Positions 33,177 to 44,499 of a stretch of 64,000 bases of DNA are shown here, piece after piece; the stretch's first letter is position 1, and the number at the start of each line of letters is the position of its first letter. This stretch comes from Orychophragmus violaceus (Eukaryota; Streptophyta; Magnoliopsida; Brassicales; Brassicaceae): the NCBI GenBank assembly GCA_030180135.1, contig CM058232.1, positions 94,228,630-94,292,629 on the forward strand, read 5' to 3'. The position numbers and the translations under genes are program-made. Below the pieces are notes generated by a model. That model worked only from the letters and a program-made list of their open reading frames with translations. It was not told where the DNA came from and did not search any database.

Positions 33177-35574
33177 TTCCCATCGAGTAAGTTGTTTCGC
33201 CGTCGAATCCGGTCAAGGGGGTTTTCCCTCCGGTCAACATCGAATCTTTGAAGCCCATTTTTCTGAATGCGTCGTAGAACAGGAGATCTACAGAGCTTCC
33301 GGTATCAATCATGACCCTCGACAGTTCAAACCCGGCTACGTCGAGTCGGATTACCAGGGCGTCATCGTGCGGTTTGTCGAGTCTGAAGGTTTCGCTTTCA
33401 GAGAACGTTATGTGGGTGTCCGGCCCTTCGATTGGGACCATTTCCCTCACCTCGCTCGCAACTCGTCTCTGGTGAGCTTTGATCGAGTTAACTGAATCCC
33501 GGCAAAACCTTGAGCCTCCGGATATAAAGTTTATCGTTTTGGGGAGGCTCGAACTGCACAGTCCGAGCTTAGGCAAGCACTGGCCGGCTGGTTTTTTAGG
33601 AGCTGGGGGTGGTGTGATGACTGATTTCATCGACCCCCCGCATCGAGCTAAGCTGAAAATTGCATCTATGCGTTTTCGAGAGGGGACTGGGGAATCTGAT
33701 CCCTCCTTTTCCGGAGTCCTCTCGCGCTTAGATTGCGAATTCTTTTTGCTTTTCGATTTGCTTTTTCCTTTATCTTTCTTTTCGGGCTCCTTCTCCTCCG
33801 GTTCCGGAGCCTCACTGCTGTCGTTTTTAGCTGCCAGCAGGCGGTCTTTGGACCGGCACTCTTCGGAGGAGTGCCCTTGCTTGTCATGGTATTTGCAATA
33901 CTTGTTTGCATCGTAGGGCTTGCGCCATTGAGGCTTGCCATCCACCGTTAGGCAGTGTTTTCCTTTGCCAGAGGATTCCTTCTTGCTGGTTTTCTTCTGG
34001 CTTGATTCTTCTTTTGCCGCAGCTACGGTTTCTTCGTACTTCGCGTAATAAGTAGCTTTGTGCAGCGCGTCATCCAAGGATGTGCATGGTCGGACTGCGA
34101 GCTCCTTTCTGAACTCCGACGTGTACAGGAGTCCGTTCTCCAGAGCTGCGATTGCTATGGTCTCGTTTGGGTCGGCTATACGCGACTTGACTTCTCTGAA
34201 CCTAGCGATGTAGGCTCTGAGAGTTTCGTCTGATCCCTGCTTCAGAGCCCAGAGGTCGGCTTCCGAAGTTTTCTCCTCGATGAAGATCGAATATTGCTTT
34301 AGGAAAATCGATACGAGCTGTGTGAATTTATCGATCGAGTTTCCTTCTAGACTGGCGAACCATTCTAGTGCGGTACCGGTGAGATTTTTGGCAAAAAGTC
34401 TGCAGTACCCTGCTTCTTTCTCTTCATCGGTGAGGTGCGCTCGGGAGACCGCGAGCCTGAAGGCCCTAATGTGTGCCTTTGGGTCCGTAGTTCCCGCGTA
34501 TTCTGGGATTTTGATCTTCCCAGTGTTCTGGATCCTCGCGCTGGCGATCCTGTCCGTGAATGGGGTTCGACGAGTCTCCTCGATTACCTGATCGATGTCT
34601 GGAGCCGCGCTCGTTTCCGAGTGGACCGCAGCTTGCAGACGCTGGAGCCTGGCATATATGCCCTCGTCGTTTATGTCAGTTCGTTGGTCGAACATGGGGA
34701 GCTGCGTGCTCCGCGGACGTGTGCTATTTGGTCCTCTAGTTCCGGCCTGCTGGGCTATCTCGCTCGGGGGAGGCCGAGCGGTGTTAGTCCCTGGCTCTGT
34801 CACTGGAGGACGCGTGCTGGAGGCGAAGGCTGATGCCCCTAACGCCCGGTGCCTGTTTGTTTCATAGCTCGAAGGCATGGGTGGGGGCGTTGGTAGCTGT
34901 CTCCCATCAGGGGCCATAATCCCCGTCGAGGTCGAGGCGACGGTGTTTGAGTTGGGAAGCGCATTTCCCGAGATCGGGCTAAACACCGGATGGCCGCTGT
35001 TTCTTGTCGCGACAGTCTGTCTCTGGGTCTCGGGAGTTACATACTCCTCCTCGAAGTCCAGACGCATGCGAGGTAATGGACTTCTCGTGGAGATGTCTGC
35101 CGTAGCCCCTGCGACGGGCCGTGGCCTGTTTCCGAGGTTCAGCAGACTCCTGTCATGCATGTCTAGTCGGGCTAATACAGTCCGTTGTGTGACTTCTTGA
35201 TCGTGTGATCTGTCGATTAGGACTGCTAGCATTTTACGGAGCTCCGCCATGCCATCGGTGACGGATCTCGTCAGGCTTGGCAAATCGGGGCGAGCCTGCG
35301 GAACAACCCGAGGGATTTGCACGTCCCCTTGGGTGCGATCCTCGGATCGTGTCCAGGTTCGAGAGTTTGCTCTCTCGGTTGTCTGTGAGGTTGAGCCCGG
35401 AGGCGCAACTCCTACTGGCTGGGGTGCAGGAACGCGGTTCACTGCTCCGGATCCTGCTTGAGTCAGTACGGACTCTGATCCGGTATTCCCGGTTTGAACG
35501 CTTACGTTCGTCTGGTCAAGATCTTGTGATCTCGGTGATCCGACCGGCGGCGTTGCGTTGGGATCCATCTCCAC
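33177..35574 (-). pseudogene. Gypsy gag and first half of protease, interrupted by Copia B
   Basis: The frame opens with ATG at 35574 and stays open for about 800 residues. The first 300 residues are low-complexity and proline/serine/threonine-rich. A retrotransposon gag domain follows (KIPEYAGTTDPKAHIRAF, TGTALEWFASL, FLKQYS), then a CCHC-like zinc site (KYCKYHDKQGHSSEECRS), a lysine-rich linker, and the protease with VMIDTGSSVDLLFYDAF. The frame is cut shortly after the protease DTG by Copia B and resumes at 26645. The target bases TATAG are duplicated on both sides. Confidence 0.88.
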
Positions 35575-35623
35575 GCTAGTAGGCTGTTGATCGAGTTCGT
35601 GTGTAAAGAATATCTATGAATCT

Positions 35624-35641
35624 TCCCCACAGTCGGCGCCA
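35624..35641 (-). promoter_or_regulatory. Primer binding site of the Gypsy element (tRNA-Asp-like)
   Basis: On the minus strand, three bases after the 5' LTR, the sequence is TGGCGCCGACTGTGGGGA. It begins with TGGCGCC, the usual start of Tat/Athila-type sites complementary to a tRNA 3' end ending GGCGCCA. Assignment to tRNA-Asp is from memory. Confidence 0.8.
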
Positions 35642-35644
35642 AAA

Positions 35645-36141
35645 TGTGGATCCTAAAACCCACACTCAGTTTTTAGAGTATTTAGATGAGCTGATTTGCA
35701 AAGTAGATGGGCTAGATTCTTGGTCAAGCACAATCAAGGAGCTAAACAATGATGAAGAATGGATTTATATTGATTCGGAAGAATGAACAACAAGAATTCA
35801 AGCTATAGAGCGATTACAAAGTCTTGGTGCTAGGTTAGAATACTAATGAATGATCGGATCCCTTTTCCAGTCGCCGAGCCTCTCCTTTATAGTCCTTAGC
35901 TTCGTAACCATCTTCCTTGATCTTCGGAGCTGACTTCAACGACTTGCGGGATCTTCGGGATCGTGCGCTCCAACGACTCCTCCTTCTTCGCCGGGTTGTT
36001 ACCAACAGACGGGTCCATCGCTCGTCGAGCTATACTCCGGAGTCGGAGCCTCTTTTAATGGGTTGGGCTTTGACTATGAATGCGTCGGGCCTTGATTCCT
36101 TTATTCAGCTGGATTCACTGTGGTGGATTTTGGCCCAAACA
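35645..36141 (-). repeat. 5' LTR of the Tat-type Gypsy element
   Basis: Partner of 18791-19287: same length, same TG...CA ends, one visible substitution. It is followed by the right target-site duplicate GATAG. Confidence 0.95.
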
Positions 36142-36270
36142 GATAGTTAGCATAGAAAGCTCACATCTCTAACGATTAGGTTTCTTGCCTTCAAAGCACC
36201 ACGCGAAACAAGAAACAAGAACAACTCAATGAGCTTTACCTTACTGAAATTTTGTAGTAAAAAAAGGCGT

Positions 36271-37648
36271 TTAGTTTTGTAAACCAGTATTGAACAAAGT
36301 AAGGACGATGTCCATTTCAGTCTTCTTCAGGCACATTCCAATCTCTATGCCACCTGATTGGTCCTGTCCCTCTGCCATTGATATTCCCTCTCCTGTAATG
36401 GACAGAACATCACTCTTAACGGGTCTTCCCCACCCAAAATCCGACTCGTATACTCCCAACCGGGTTGACCCGGCTACCGACCCAAACTGTGAGCTCACAC
36501 CCAACCAATCGAATGGAATCTTGAATTCTTCCGCGATCGTTTCTATCTTCCGTGAACTCAAGCCTTTCACCAGTTCGCTGAGGACCTCCACCGCCGTTAC
36601 GAATCCTCTCTCTTCGGCAAAATCCGCCGCCTTTCGGTTGTAGCTACCCGCCGGAAACACGCAATTGCCGAAGTAGGTCGCCGGAAGCGGGGGGTCTAGC
36701 CGCTCTCTGAAATCTCCAACGAAAACGAAGCTCACCGACCTCTCCACGTTTCCTCCACGCGCCTTCACAAGGCAGTTCCACACGTAGGCGTATGCGATGA
36801 CGAAAGTCGATAAATGGAGCCTCTGATCTTGACTCGTTGACTCGCTCCCGGAGTTTCTCGACGTCGTCGCGAGACAGCACGAGCGTGGATAGAACGATGT
36901 CGTCTCCTAGTTCCTCGGCGGGAATCGGACTCGGGCTTCTCATGTTGGTGATTTTTCCCCTTCTTAGAGCTCTCACGACCTCGATCATCTTCTCATCGAG
37001 TCCGGGTAGATCTGCGATCAACGACCGATCAAGAGACGGAGTTAGATTCTCCGGTAGAGAGTTGACTCTGTTTTCTTGGAGGTGTTGTTTGCACAAGTGA
37101 GCCCAAGCTTTGATGAACATCATTGTTGTTTTACCGTCCAAAACAGCGTGGTGTGCTGCATAGCCGATGGAGAATCCGTGGTTGGGAAACAACGTGATTT
37201 GCAGAGAGAAAACGGATGTTGAGTCATTGGAAACCGGTAACTCGGGTACCAAAATGAGTAACTCGGAAAATGGACGTTGTCCATATCCAGAAAGAAGAGA
37301 AAAATCATCTTCACTCTCGGCGATGGTCAACAAAACGGCATCATTAGGAGAGACGACGATGCTCGGTTTTGGCTCGCTTAGGTCCCAGGTGAGGCGACCG
37401 GAGAGAGGGAGATAATTGTGAAGAGCGAGGGAAAGAGAGAGCTTGAGCTTAGGGACGATGAAGGAATGGAATTGTTCACGAGTCGACTCGCTGAGTCTAT
37501 AGAATAAGACTCGCTTGGATGGGTGGAACAATAGCCATGGTAGATCGAAGAAAGTCAACGGGATTGCAAGCGAGTTGGCAGAGTTTAGGACAGAGTCCGA
37601 GTCGGCAGAGGGGATGACTCGGGAAACCTCAACGACGTGTATTGCCAT
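36271..37648 (-). pseudogene. BAHD acyltransferase (phenolic glucoside malonyltransferase-like), one-base frameshift
   Basis: It is a single exon with ATG at 37648 and a stop at 36271-36273. The N-terminus (LPLSGRLTWDLSEPKP and LTFFDLPWLLFHPSKRVLFY) and the catalytic HXXXD motif (HHAVLDG, about residue 168) are in the first frame. The second frame carries YFGNCVFPAG and the structural DFGWG motif (YESDFGWGRP), ending TGLQN. The frames join near 36817-36822, where one extra base appears to break the usual L-S-T-F-V-I-A-Y segment. Corrected length would be about 458 residues, normal for BAHD enzymes, which transfer acyl groups from CoA to alcohols or sugars in the cytosol. The N-terminus and HHAVLDGKT segment resemble Arabidopsis PMAT1-type malonyltransferases. 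A single clean frameshift means either a recent pseudogene or a sequence error. Confidence 0.85.
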
Positions 37649-37689
37649 TGGTGGTGAGTCTGGTTACCAAGAAGGTAAAAGTTCGATCG

Positions 37690-38873
37690 AGATTTAACGG
37701 CAACACAACAGTTTGTGAAGAATTTGTTGATAAAAACGTAGTACCGGATCGAGACAATCGTTCTCTCTCTCCTCTCTCTCTCCCTTCTCTCTTGTAGTTT
37801 TATCCTGGCCTTCGCTTTGCCGCCGCCGACCTTCTGTCGCTCTCTTTTTTCTTTTTTTGCTTGGTCTCGGCTCTTCATCGTGGCTATGATCTCCTCATAC
37901 GGCTCTAGTGGTGCTTCCTTCTTCCTAGTGGGTCTTCGTGTAGCGCGGCGTTGGTGGGTGGAGCTCTCTCGGCGGGTCTAGAGGACGAGATCTCGTCGGT
38001 TTCCTCTCCCCTCCTCCCTCTGTCTCTCCTCGGCGGTTGCTCTGCTCTTGCATGTCCCGGATCTGGTGTGGAGGGCTTGTTTTTCTTGCTGTGGTGGTGC
38101 GGTGGCAGAGCGTGAGCTCTCGGTAAAGGACTCCACCGGATGTCTCTCTTGAGGCGATTCTACGCTAGGGGACAACGGTGGTCTCCGATCTAGAGTTTTC
38201 TTGGTGGTTTCTATCTCCGAGCGGTTTCTTTCCCCCGTGACTGTCTCCGTCGCCTCCATGGTGCTTGGTTTTTGGTTCGTCTGGTCCTTCTCGATGTGCT
38301 GGTGCTTGGCTGCTCTCTGGTAAGTTGGTCACGGTGGTGGCCCTGTTCCACCGTGAAGGCGTTAGCTCCTGTTTCGTCCCTTCTTCTCTGTCTCTCTCTC
38401 GCGGCGGCGCTGCTCTGTGGTTAGCTGTTTCTGTCTTCGGCGGTGGTCCTGTGTCGCCGGAGGTCAGCGAGGTGGAAAGCTTCTACGCGGCAGTGTCTGC
38501 GCTTCGGCGGCGGCTGCCCCCTTCTAGCTCTTCCGCGCAGTGGCCGTTCTTCTCCGCTCCGGCGTCTGCGCTTCGGCGGCGATCGGGCCGTTTGGTTTGG
38601 TCTCTAGGTTTAGGTTAGGGTCCTCCTTCCTGGGCTAGGGTTTCTGAGTTGTAAGGCTAGGCCCGCTATGTGTTTTGGATTTGGGCTTTATTAGCCAGAC
38701 CCAATAGGGGAAAATTTGTGGCAGGCCCAAAAAATTTGTAAAAAACAAAAAAAATTTAATTTGAAGACTTTTTGTCAAAAAAAAAAAAAACAGTTTGTGA
38801 AAAGCCTAAAAGATTTTCTTTGAATACTATGCCATGCGCTACACGCTCTTTTAATATTATTTGTAGAAGTAGG
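37690..38873. other. GC- and CT-rich stretch, no gene recognised
   Basis: The part from 37760 to about 38640 is unusually GC-rich, with CTCTCT runs and repeated words (CGCTTCGGCGGCG twice, about 38500 and 38570). Open frames on both strands (38259-37978 minus, 38265-38618 plus) have biased composition and no domain. It ends in A-rich sequence with a run of about 14 A at 38776-38791. This could be the 5' end or tail of a non-LTR retroelement, but nothing proves it. Confidence 0.35.
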
Positions 38874-39238
38874 TGTTGTGATAAGATGATTCATCCACTT
38901 GTCCTCACAATATAAAATAATACACATATTTATTTTATATAAAGAGGTCATGCACTAGTTATCACCACATGTTCTTATGAGATTTTACATCTTATTATAT
39001 TATTATTGTTGTCGGTGATTATCCTATAAATAGAGTACTTATAATAATGTAGAGAGAGTGAGATACAGAATAAGAGAAATAACAATGTAGCAAAAATATT
39101 TTACTCATCTTCCTCTCATTCATATATACACACTTAATTTATAGTATCATATTATATTAACAAAACTATATCATGTATATCTAAACACAAAATACAGAAA
39201 TATACTTTTCAACTATATATTTACAACACGTTATCAGC
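38874..39238 (+). repeat. 5' LTR of Copia E (365 bp)
   Basis: It begins TGTTGTGATAAGATGATT and ends TTACAACA. A TATA-like CCTATAAATAG lies at about 39023. The first 110 bp match 45740-45852 with a few differences and a 3-base indel. Confidence 0.85.
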
Positions 39239-39670
39239 ACGAACGTCTCGTTGTCGAACAACGTCGTTCCATCATCTGTTCAATACTGTGCCGTTTTTTT
39301 TTGCTTATTCACTACTATAAAAGGTAATATTTATTTTAGTTAAATTTATGCTAAAATTATGTTAAATTATCACCTACGGAGTGGAAGGTTATACCTCCTC
39401 CTAAATCGAGTGGTAGGCTAGACCTCTTCAAAACCACATGAATGGCTCTGCCTCCTTAGATGATTAATTTTATATTAAGATGAGTGGTAAGTTAGACCTC
39501 CTCAAAATCATATGGATGGCTCTGCCTCCTCAGATGATTAATTTTATATTATATTTTAATATACACTTTTATTGCAATTAAAATTTTTATATAATATTTA
39601 AAATATTTTATTTCACTAAAATAGTTGAAATCTTTCGAGAATTAATAAGTGTTTTAATTATATAGATATC

Positions 39671-40653
39671 ATGTCGAACTTGGCAAAACTCGAAATCATT
39701 GCCCTTGATGCTGCTGGTAAAAACTACATGACATGGGCATCAAATACAAAATGGCATCTAAGATCAAATGGTCTTCTGAAAACCATTGATCCGTCGGAAA
39801 CGACGTCTGATGAGGATAAGACTAAGGCCATGGTGTTTTTACGCCACCATATCCACGATAATTTGAAAAATGAATACATCACGAAAGAAGATTCATTGGA
39901 TCTCTAGCAATCACTTAAAGATAGGTTTGATCACCAAAACACGTGATATTGCCAAAGCAAGATATGATTGGCTGCACCTCCGATTCATGGACTACAAAAT
40001 GTTGAAGAGTATAATTCTGCGTTGTTCAGTATTACTGCCAGAATGACATTATGTGGAGAAATCATAAGCGACTTTGATATGATTGAAAAGACGCTCTCCA
40101 CATTCCATTCTGGAAATGTAATCCTGCAGCAACAGTATCGAGCAAAAGGTTACACTCGCTACTCAGAGTTGATGCAAGTCCTCCTTGTAGCAGAGCAAAA
40201 TAATGAATTGTGATGTTAAACCATCAGACTCGTCCAGCTGGATCAGCTCCGTTCCCCGAAGCGAATGTCGTAGCATCCGGTAGTAATGATAACCGTCGAG
40301 GGCGAGGACGTGGACGTGGCATAGGTCGTGGTCGAAGTCATGGACGATACCGTGGATGTGGAAAAGGAAGAGGTTTCAACACCGAAAGAAACAATAACTT
40401 CCAGATAAATGAAGGTGGTCGCACCATAAAGAAGCCGACCGATAGTGCTTGTCACAGATGCGGCATGAAAGGGCATTGGGAACGTACATGCCGTACACCT
40501 AAGCACTTTGTCGATCTGTATCAAGCTTCGCGGAAGGCAACTGTCAATAATGTTGAAACTAACTTCATCAGCGATGAAGCTGGCCCTTCCTTTAGCAACC
40601 TAGACGACGACACCCATCTGGATGTTGCAGATTACCTCATCGATGAAGCTTAA
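39671..40653 (+). pseudogene. Copia E gag
   Basis: The frame starts MSNLAKLEIIALDAAGKNYM and shows the gag core (MTWASNTKWHLRSNGLL, EYNSALFSITARMTLCGE, RYSELMQVLLVAEQNNEL). A basic arginine/glycine-rich region and a CX2CX4HX4C zinc knuckle (CHRCGMKGHWERTC, about 40450-40490) follow. Stops occur at 39907 and 40213, with frame changes between the three open pieces. It resembles a common Arabidopsis Copia gag type. Confidence 0.82.
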
Positions 40654-40862
40654 ATGAGTTGCCAAAGACACTGAAATACTAAAACTTGATGTTTTATATT
40701 ATATCTTTATAACTAAATTTAAATGGTAGTTTTAATAATGTTGTATAATATGGTTGTGGTTTTAATAAAATCAAAAATATGTAAAATAGGTTTATAAATA
40801 TTTCTCCATTATGTTATAAAGAATCTCTTTAGGATTTTGTTTCATTCTGTTGATACAATTTT

Positions 40863-43800
40863 ATGAATATTATGACACAAAAGATGTCACAAATCGAGAA
40901 TCAGGATGGAGATATATGCTTAGTAGATAGTGGTACAACGCACTCTATACTCAAAGATAAAAAATATTTCTCCTGCCTCGAACTAAAAGATTCCGCGGAA
41001 AGCGTGAGTACTATATTCGGAAATGCAAAGATAATACTAGGCTCCGGAAAAGCCAATTTTTCATTTCCAAGGGGAACTGAATTCGAGATAAATAATGCAT
41101 TATATTCCCCTAAATCACACAGAAACTTAATAAGTTTCCGTGACATCCGCAAAAATGGATATCACATAGAAACTATGAATAAGAATGGCACTGAATATCT
41201 TTGCATTACGTCTGAGAATAAACATGTATTAGAAGAGTTACCAATGTTAGCCTCCGGATTATATTGCACAAAAATAAACATTACTGAATCCTATGCTATA
41301 ATAAACCAAGAGATTTCCAATACCTTTAAAGTCTGGCATGAAAGGTTGGGACTCCAGGATCAGTAATGATGAGAAGAATTGTGCAAAATTCTAGTGGACA
41401 TCCCTTGAAAAACGAATAGATTTTTCAATCGGGAGAGGTTCCATGTAATGCTTGTTCTCAAGGGAAACTCATTACTCGGCCATCACCAACTAAAATTAGG
41501 AATGAATCCCCATTATTTTTATAAAGAATACATGGTGATATATGTGGACCAATTCATCCACCATGCGGGCCGTTTCGATATTTTATGGTATTAATTGACG
41601 CATCTAGTAGATGGCCACATGTGTGTCTGTTGACCACAAGAAATACGGCTTTCGCAAGATTCATTGCCCAAATAATCAGGTTAAAGGAACAATTCCCTGA
41701 TTACTCCATAAAGAAAGTAAGGCTTGATAACGCTGGTGAATTCACTTCAAAAGCCTTTGATAATTATTGTATATCAATGGGAAACGACGTTGAGCATCCA
41801 GTACCCCATGTGCATACACTAAATGGCTTGGCCGAAAGTTTAATAAAACGATTGCAATGGATTGCAAGACCATTGATATTGAGAACAAAACTCCCAATTT
41901 CTGTATGGGGATATGCTATATTGCATGCGGCCGCATTGGTCCAGATTAGACCAAGTGCATATAATCAATATTCCCCACTACAATTGACATATGGTCAAGA
42001 ACCTAATATATCTCATCTCTGAGTTTTTGGGTGTGCAGTATATGTTCCTATAGCACCACCGCAAAGGACAAAATGGGTCCGCAAAGGAGATTAAGGATAT
42101 ATGTCGGGTATACGTCACCAAGTATAATAAGATATTTGGAACCGCAAACTGGTGATATGTTTACCGCTCGGTTTGCTAATTGCCATTTTAACGAAGATGA
42201 ATTCCCCGCGTTAGGGGAAGGATTGAGAGAATCACCAAAATATATCACATGGTGTACAAAATCTTTGGCTTATCTTGATCCTCCTACTAATCTACACGAG
42301 TTGGAAGTTCAGAAAATTATACATTTACAAAATATGGCAAATCAACTGCCAGACGTATTTACAGATACAAAGAGAGTGACTAAATCATATATACCTGCAG
42401 CAAATGCTCCTTCTAGAATTGATATTCCAAAAGAACAAATTGATGGGAGCATTGATAATGAACCGAGGGTTCAATTAAAAAAGGGGAGGCCGTTGGGCTC
42501 TAAAGATAAAAATCCCCGTAAAAAAAAGAAGTTGGGAGAACAAAATGAAAAAGTTCAAGAAGAGCCACAACATGAAAAATGTACAGAAGACATTTGTGAG
42601 AGATTCTCGAAGAACCTGATAATGAAACAAATCTCGAAGTCGAGCATGATACAGAAAAGTGTGATATTTCCATTAATTACATTAATGATGGAAAAGTATA
42701 GATTAAATACAAAATTGATGATGAAGACGGAATATTTTCCTTTTCTGTATCAAAAGAAATTGATAATGAAAATGATGATCAAGACCCAAGGTCTGTATCG
42801 GAGTGTCAGAAAAGGCATGATTGGGAGAAATGGCAAGAAGCCATGAGAAATGAATTACTCTCCCTTAATAAAAGAAATGTTTTTGGACCAGTTGGTATTA
42901 TAGCTGCAGATGTAATACCTGTCGGATGTAAATGGGTATTTGTCAGAAAAAAAATTAAAATAATGAGGTCACCAGATATAAAGCTCGACTTGTGGCACAA
43001 AGATTTTCTCAAAGACCGGGAATTGATTATGATGAAACATATTCTCCGGTAATGGATGCAATCACTTTCAGGTACTTAATGAGTTTAACAGCATCGAAAA
43101 ATTTAGAAATGTACCTCATGGATGTTGTGACTGCATACCTATATGGATTACTAGATAGTGACATATATATGAAAATTCCAGAAGGATTCAAGATCCCAGG
43201 AGGATCTAAGATTCCAGAAGAATCTAAGAAAATTTGTTCAGTCAAGTTACAGCGGTCACCTTACGGATTAAAACAATCCGGACGCATGTGGTATAATCGC
43301 TTAAGCGAATTTTTGTTGAAAAAGGGATTTATCAATAATGCGATTTGCCCTTGCGTGTTTATCAGGAAATCCACATCAGGATTTGTGATCATTGTTGTTT
43401 ACGTTGATGACCTGAATATTATTGAAACTCAAAAGGAAGTTGATGATGCGAGAAATCATATGAAAGAAGAGTTTGAAATGAAAGATCTTGGAAATACAAA
43501 ATTTTGTCTTGGGCTCCAAATTGAGCATTTCCAAGATGGAATATTTGTGCATCAATCAAATTACACCACAAGGGTGTTAAAACGCTTCAATATGGACAAA
43601 GCGAATCCTTTGAGTACTCCAACGGTCAATAGATCTCTCAATATTGATAAGGATCCATTTCGACATTGTGAAGATAACGAAGAAATATTAGGTCCAGAAG
43701 TGCCATATATGAGTGCTATAGGTGCACTCATGTATCTTGCAAATTGTACCCGACCAGATATAGCATTTGCTACTAATCTTCTTGCAAGATACAGTTCATC

Positions 43801-44400
43801 TCCTACGCAGAGACATTGGACCGGGATAAAACATATTATTCTCTATCTCCGAGGTACGATTGACTTAGGATTACATTATCCTCGAAATTCTACTCTTGGT
43901 CTGGTTGGTTTTGCAGATGCATGATATCTATCTGATCCACATAAAGCTCAATCGCAAACCAGATACGTTTTCACAATGTGAGGTACTGCGATCTCGTGGC
44001 GTTCTCAAAAGCATACTTTAGTTGCAACTTCTTCAAATCATGCAGAGACAATCGCAATTCATGAGGCATGTCGAGAATGTGTATGGTTGAGGTCTATGAC
44101 TCATCATATACAAGAAGCTAGCGGGATAAACACAAGAAAAGAACCAACAAAACTGTCCGAAGACAATGCTGCATGTGTTGCTCAGCTCAAGGAAGGTTAC
44201 ATTAAGAGCAATAAGACAAAACATATTCCACCAAAATATTTCTCCTACACTCAAGAGCTCGTGAAAAAATCAAGAAGTAGACATTCAATATATTCGCTCA
44301 AGCGACAATGTCGCAGACTTATTCACAAAGGCGCTTCCCACTACAACATTCAGAAAACATCTTCAAAACATAGGAATGCGCCATTTGTGAGATTTGTGAA
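40863..44400 (+). pseudogene. Copia E protease-integrase-RT-RNase H
   Basis: Protease site LVDSGTTHSIL (about 40920) and GAG-pre-integrase remnants to 41366, with a stop before KLITRPSP-type sequence. The integrase core has LIDASSRWPHV, VRLDNAGEFTS and LNGLAESLIKRL (41585-42022). An acidic/lysine linker follows, then RT with GIDYDETYSPV, YGLKQSGRMWYNRL and VVYVDDLNII (42992-43924), and RNase H fragments (WRSQKHTLVATSSNHAETIA) to about 44400. At least six stops or frame changes separate the open pieces, so no working polyprotein remains. Confidence 0.85.
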
Positions 44401-44499
44401 AAATATCATTTCAGGGGGAGTTTACGTCACTGTACTCTTTTCCTTTTCATAGTTTTTGTCCCAATGGGTTTTTCTATGATAAGGTTTTAACGAGGCAGT

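Larger units (their letters stand above)
18791..36141 (-). mobile_element. Tat-lineage Ty3/Gypsy retrotransposon with nested Copia B
   Basis: Two 497-bp LTRs (18791-19287 and 35645-36141) differ at one position that I can see. The flanking five bases are GATAG on both sides (18786-18790 and 36142-36146). On the minus strand the order is 5' LTR, primer binding site, gag, protease (split by Copia B at 26651-33171), reverse transcriptase, RNase H, a second RNase H, integrase, an antisense spliced gene, polypurine tract and 3' LTR. The dual RNase H and the antisense gene before the 3' LTR are features of the Tat lineage. Without Copia B the element is about 10.8 kb. Confidence 0.95.

Noticed and set aside
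33479..33916. Several plus-strand open frames opposite Gypsy gag (33479-35579)
   Set aside because: Shadows of a GC-rich gag frame. No domain, and unlike the antisense gene near the 3' LTR they have no exon structure shared with element F.
38265..38618. Plus-strand open frame of 117 codons in the GC-rich stretch
   Set aside because: Composition-driven; equally long frame on the other strand; no recognisable domain.
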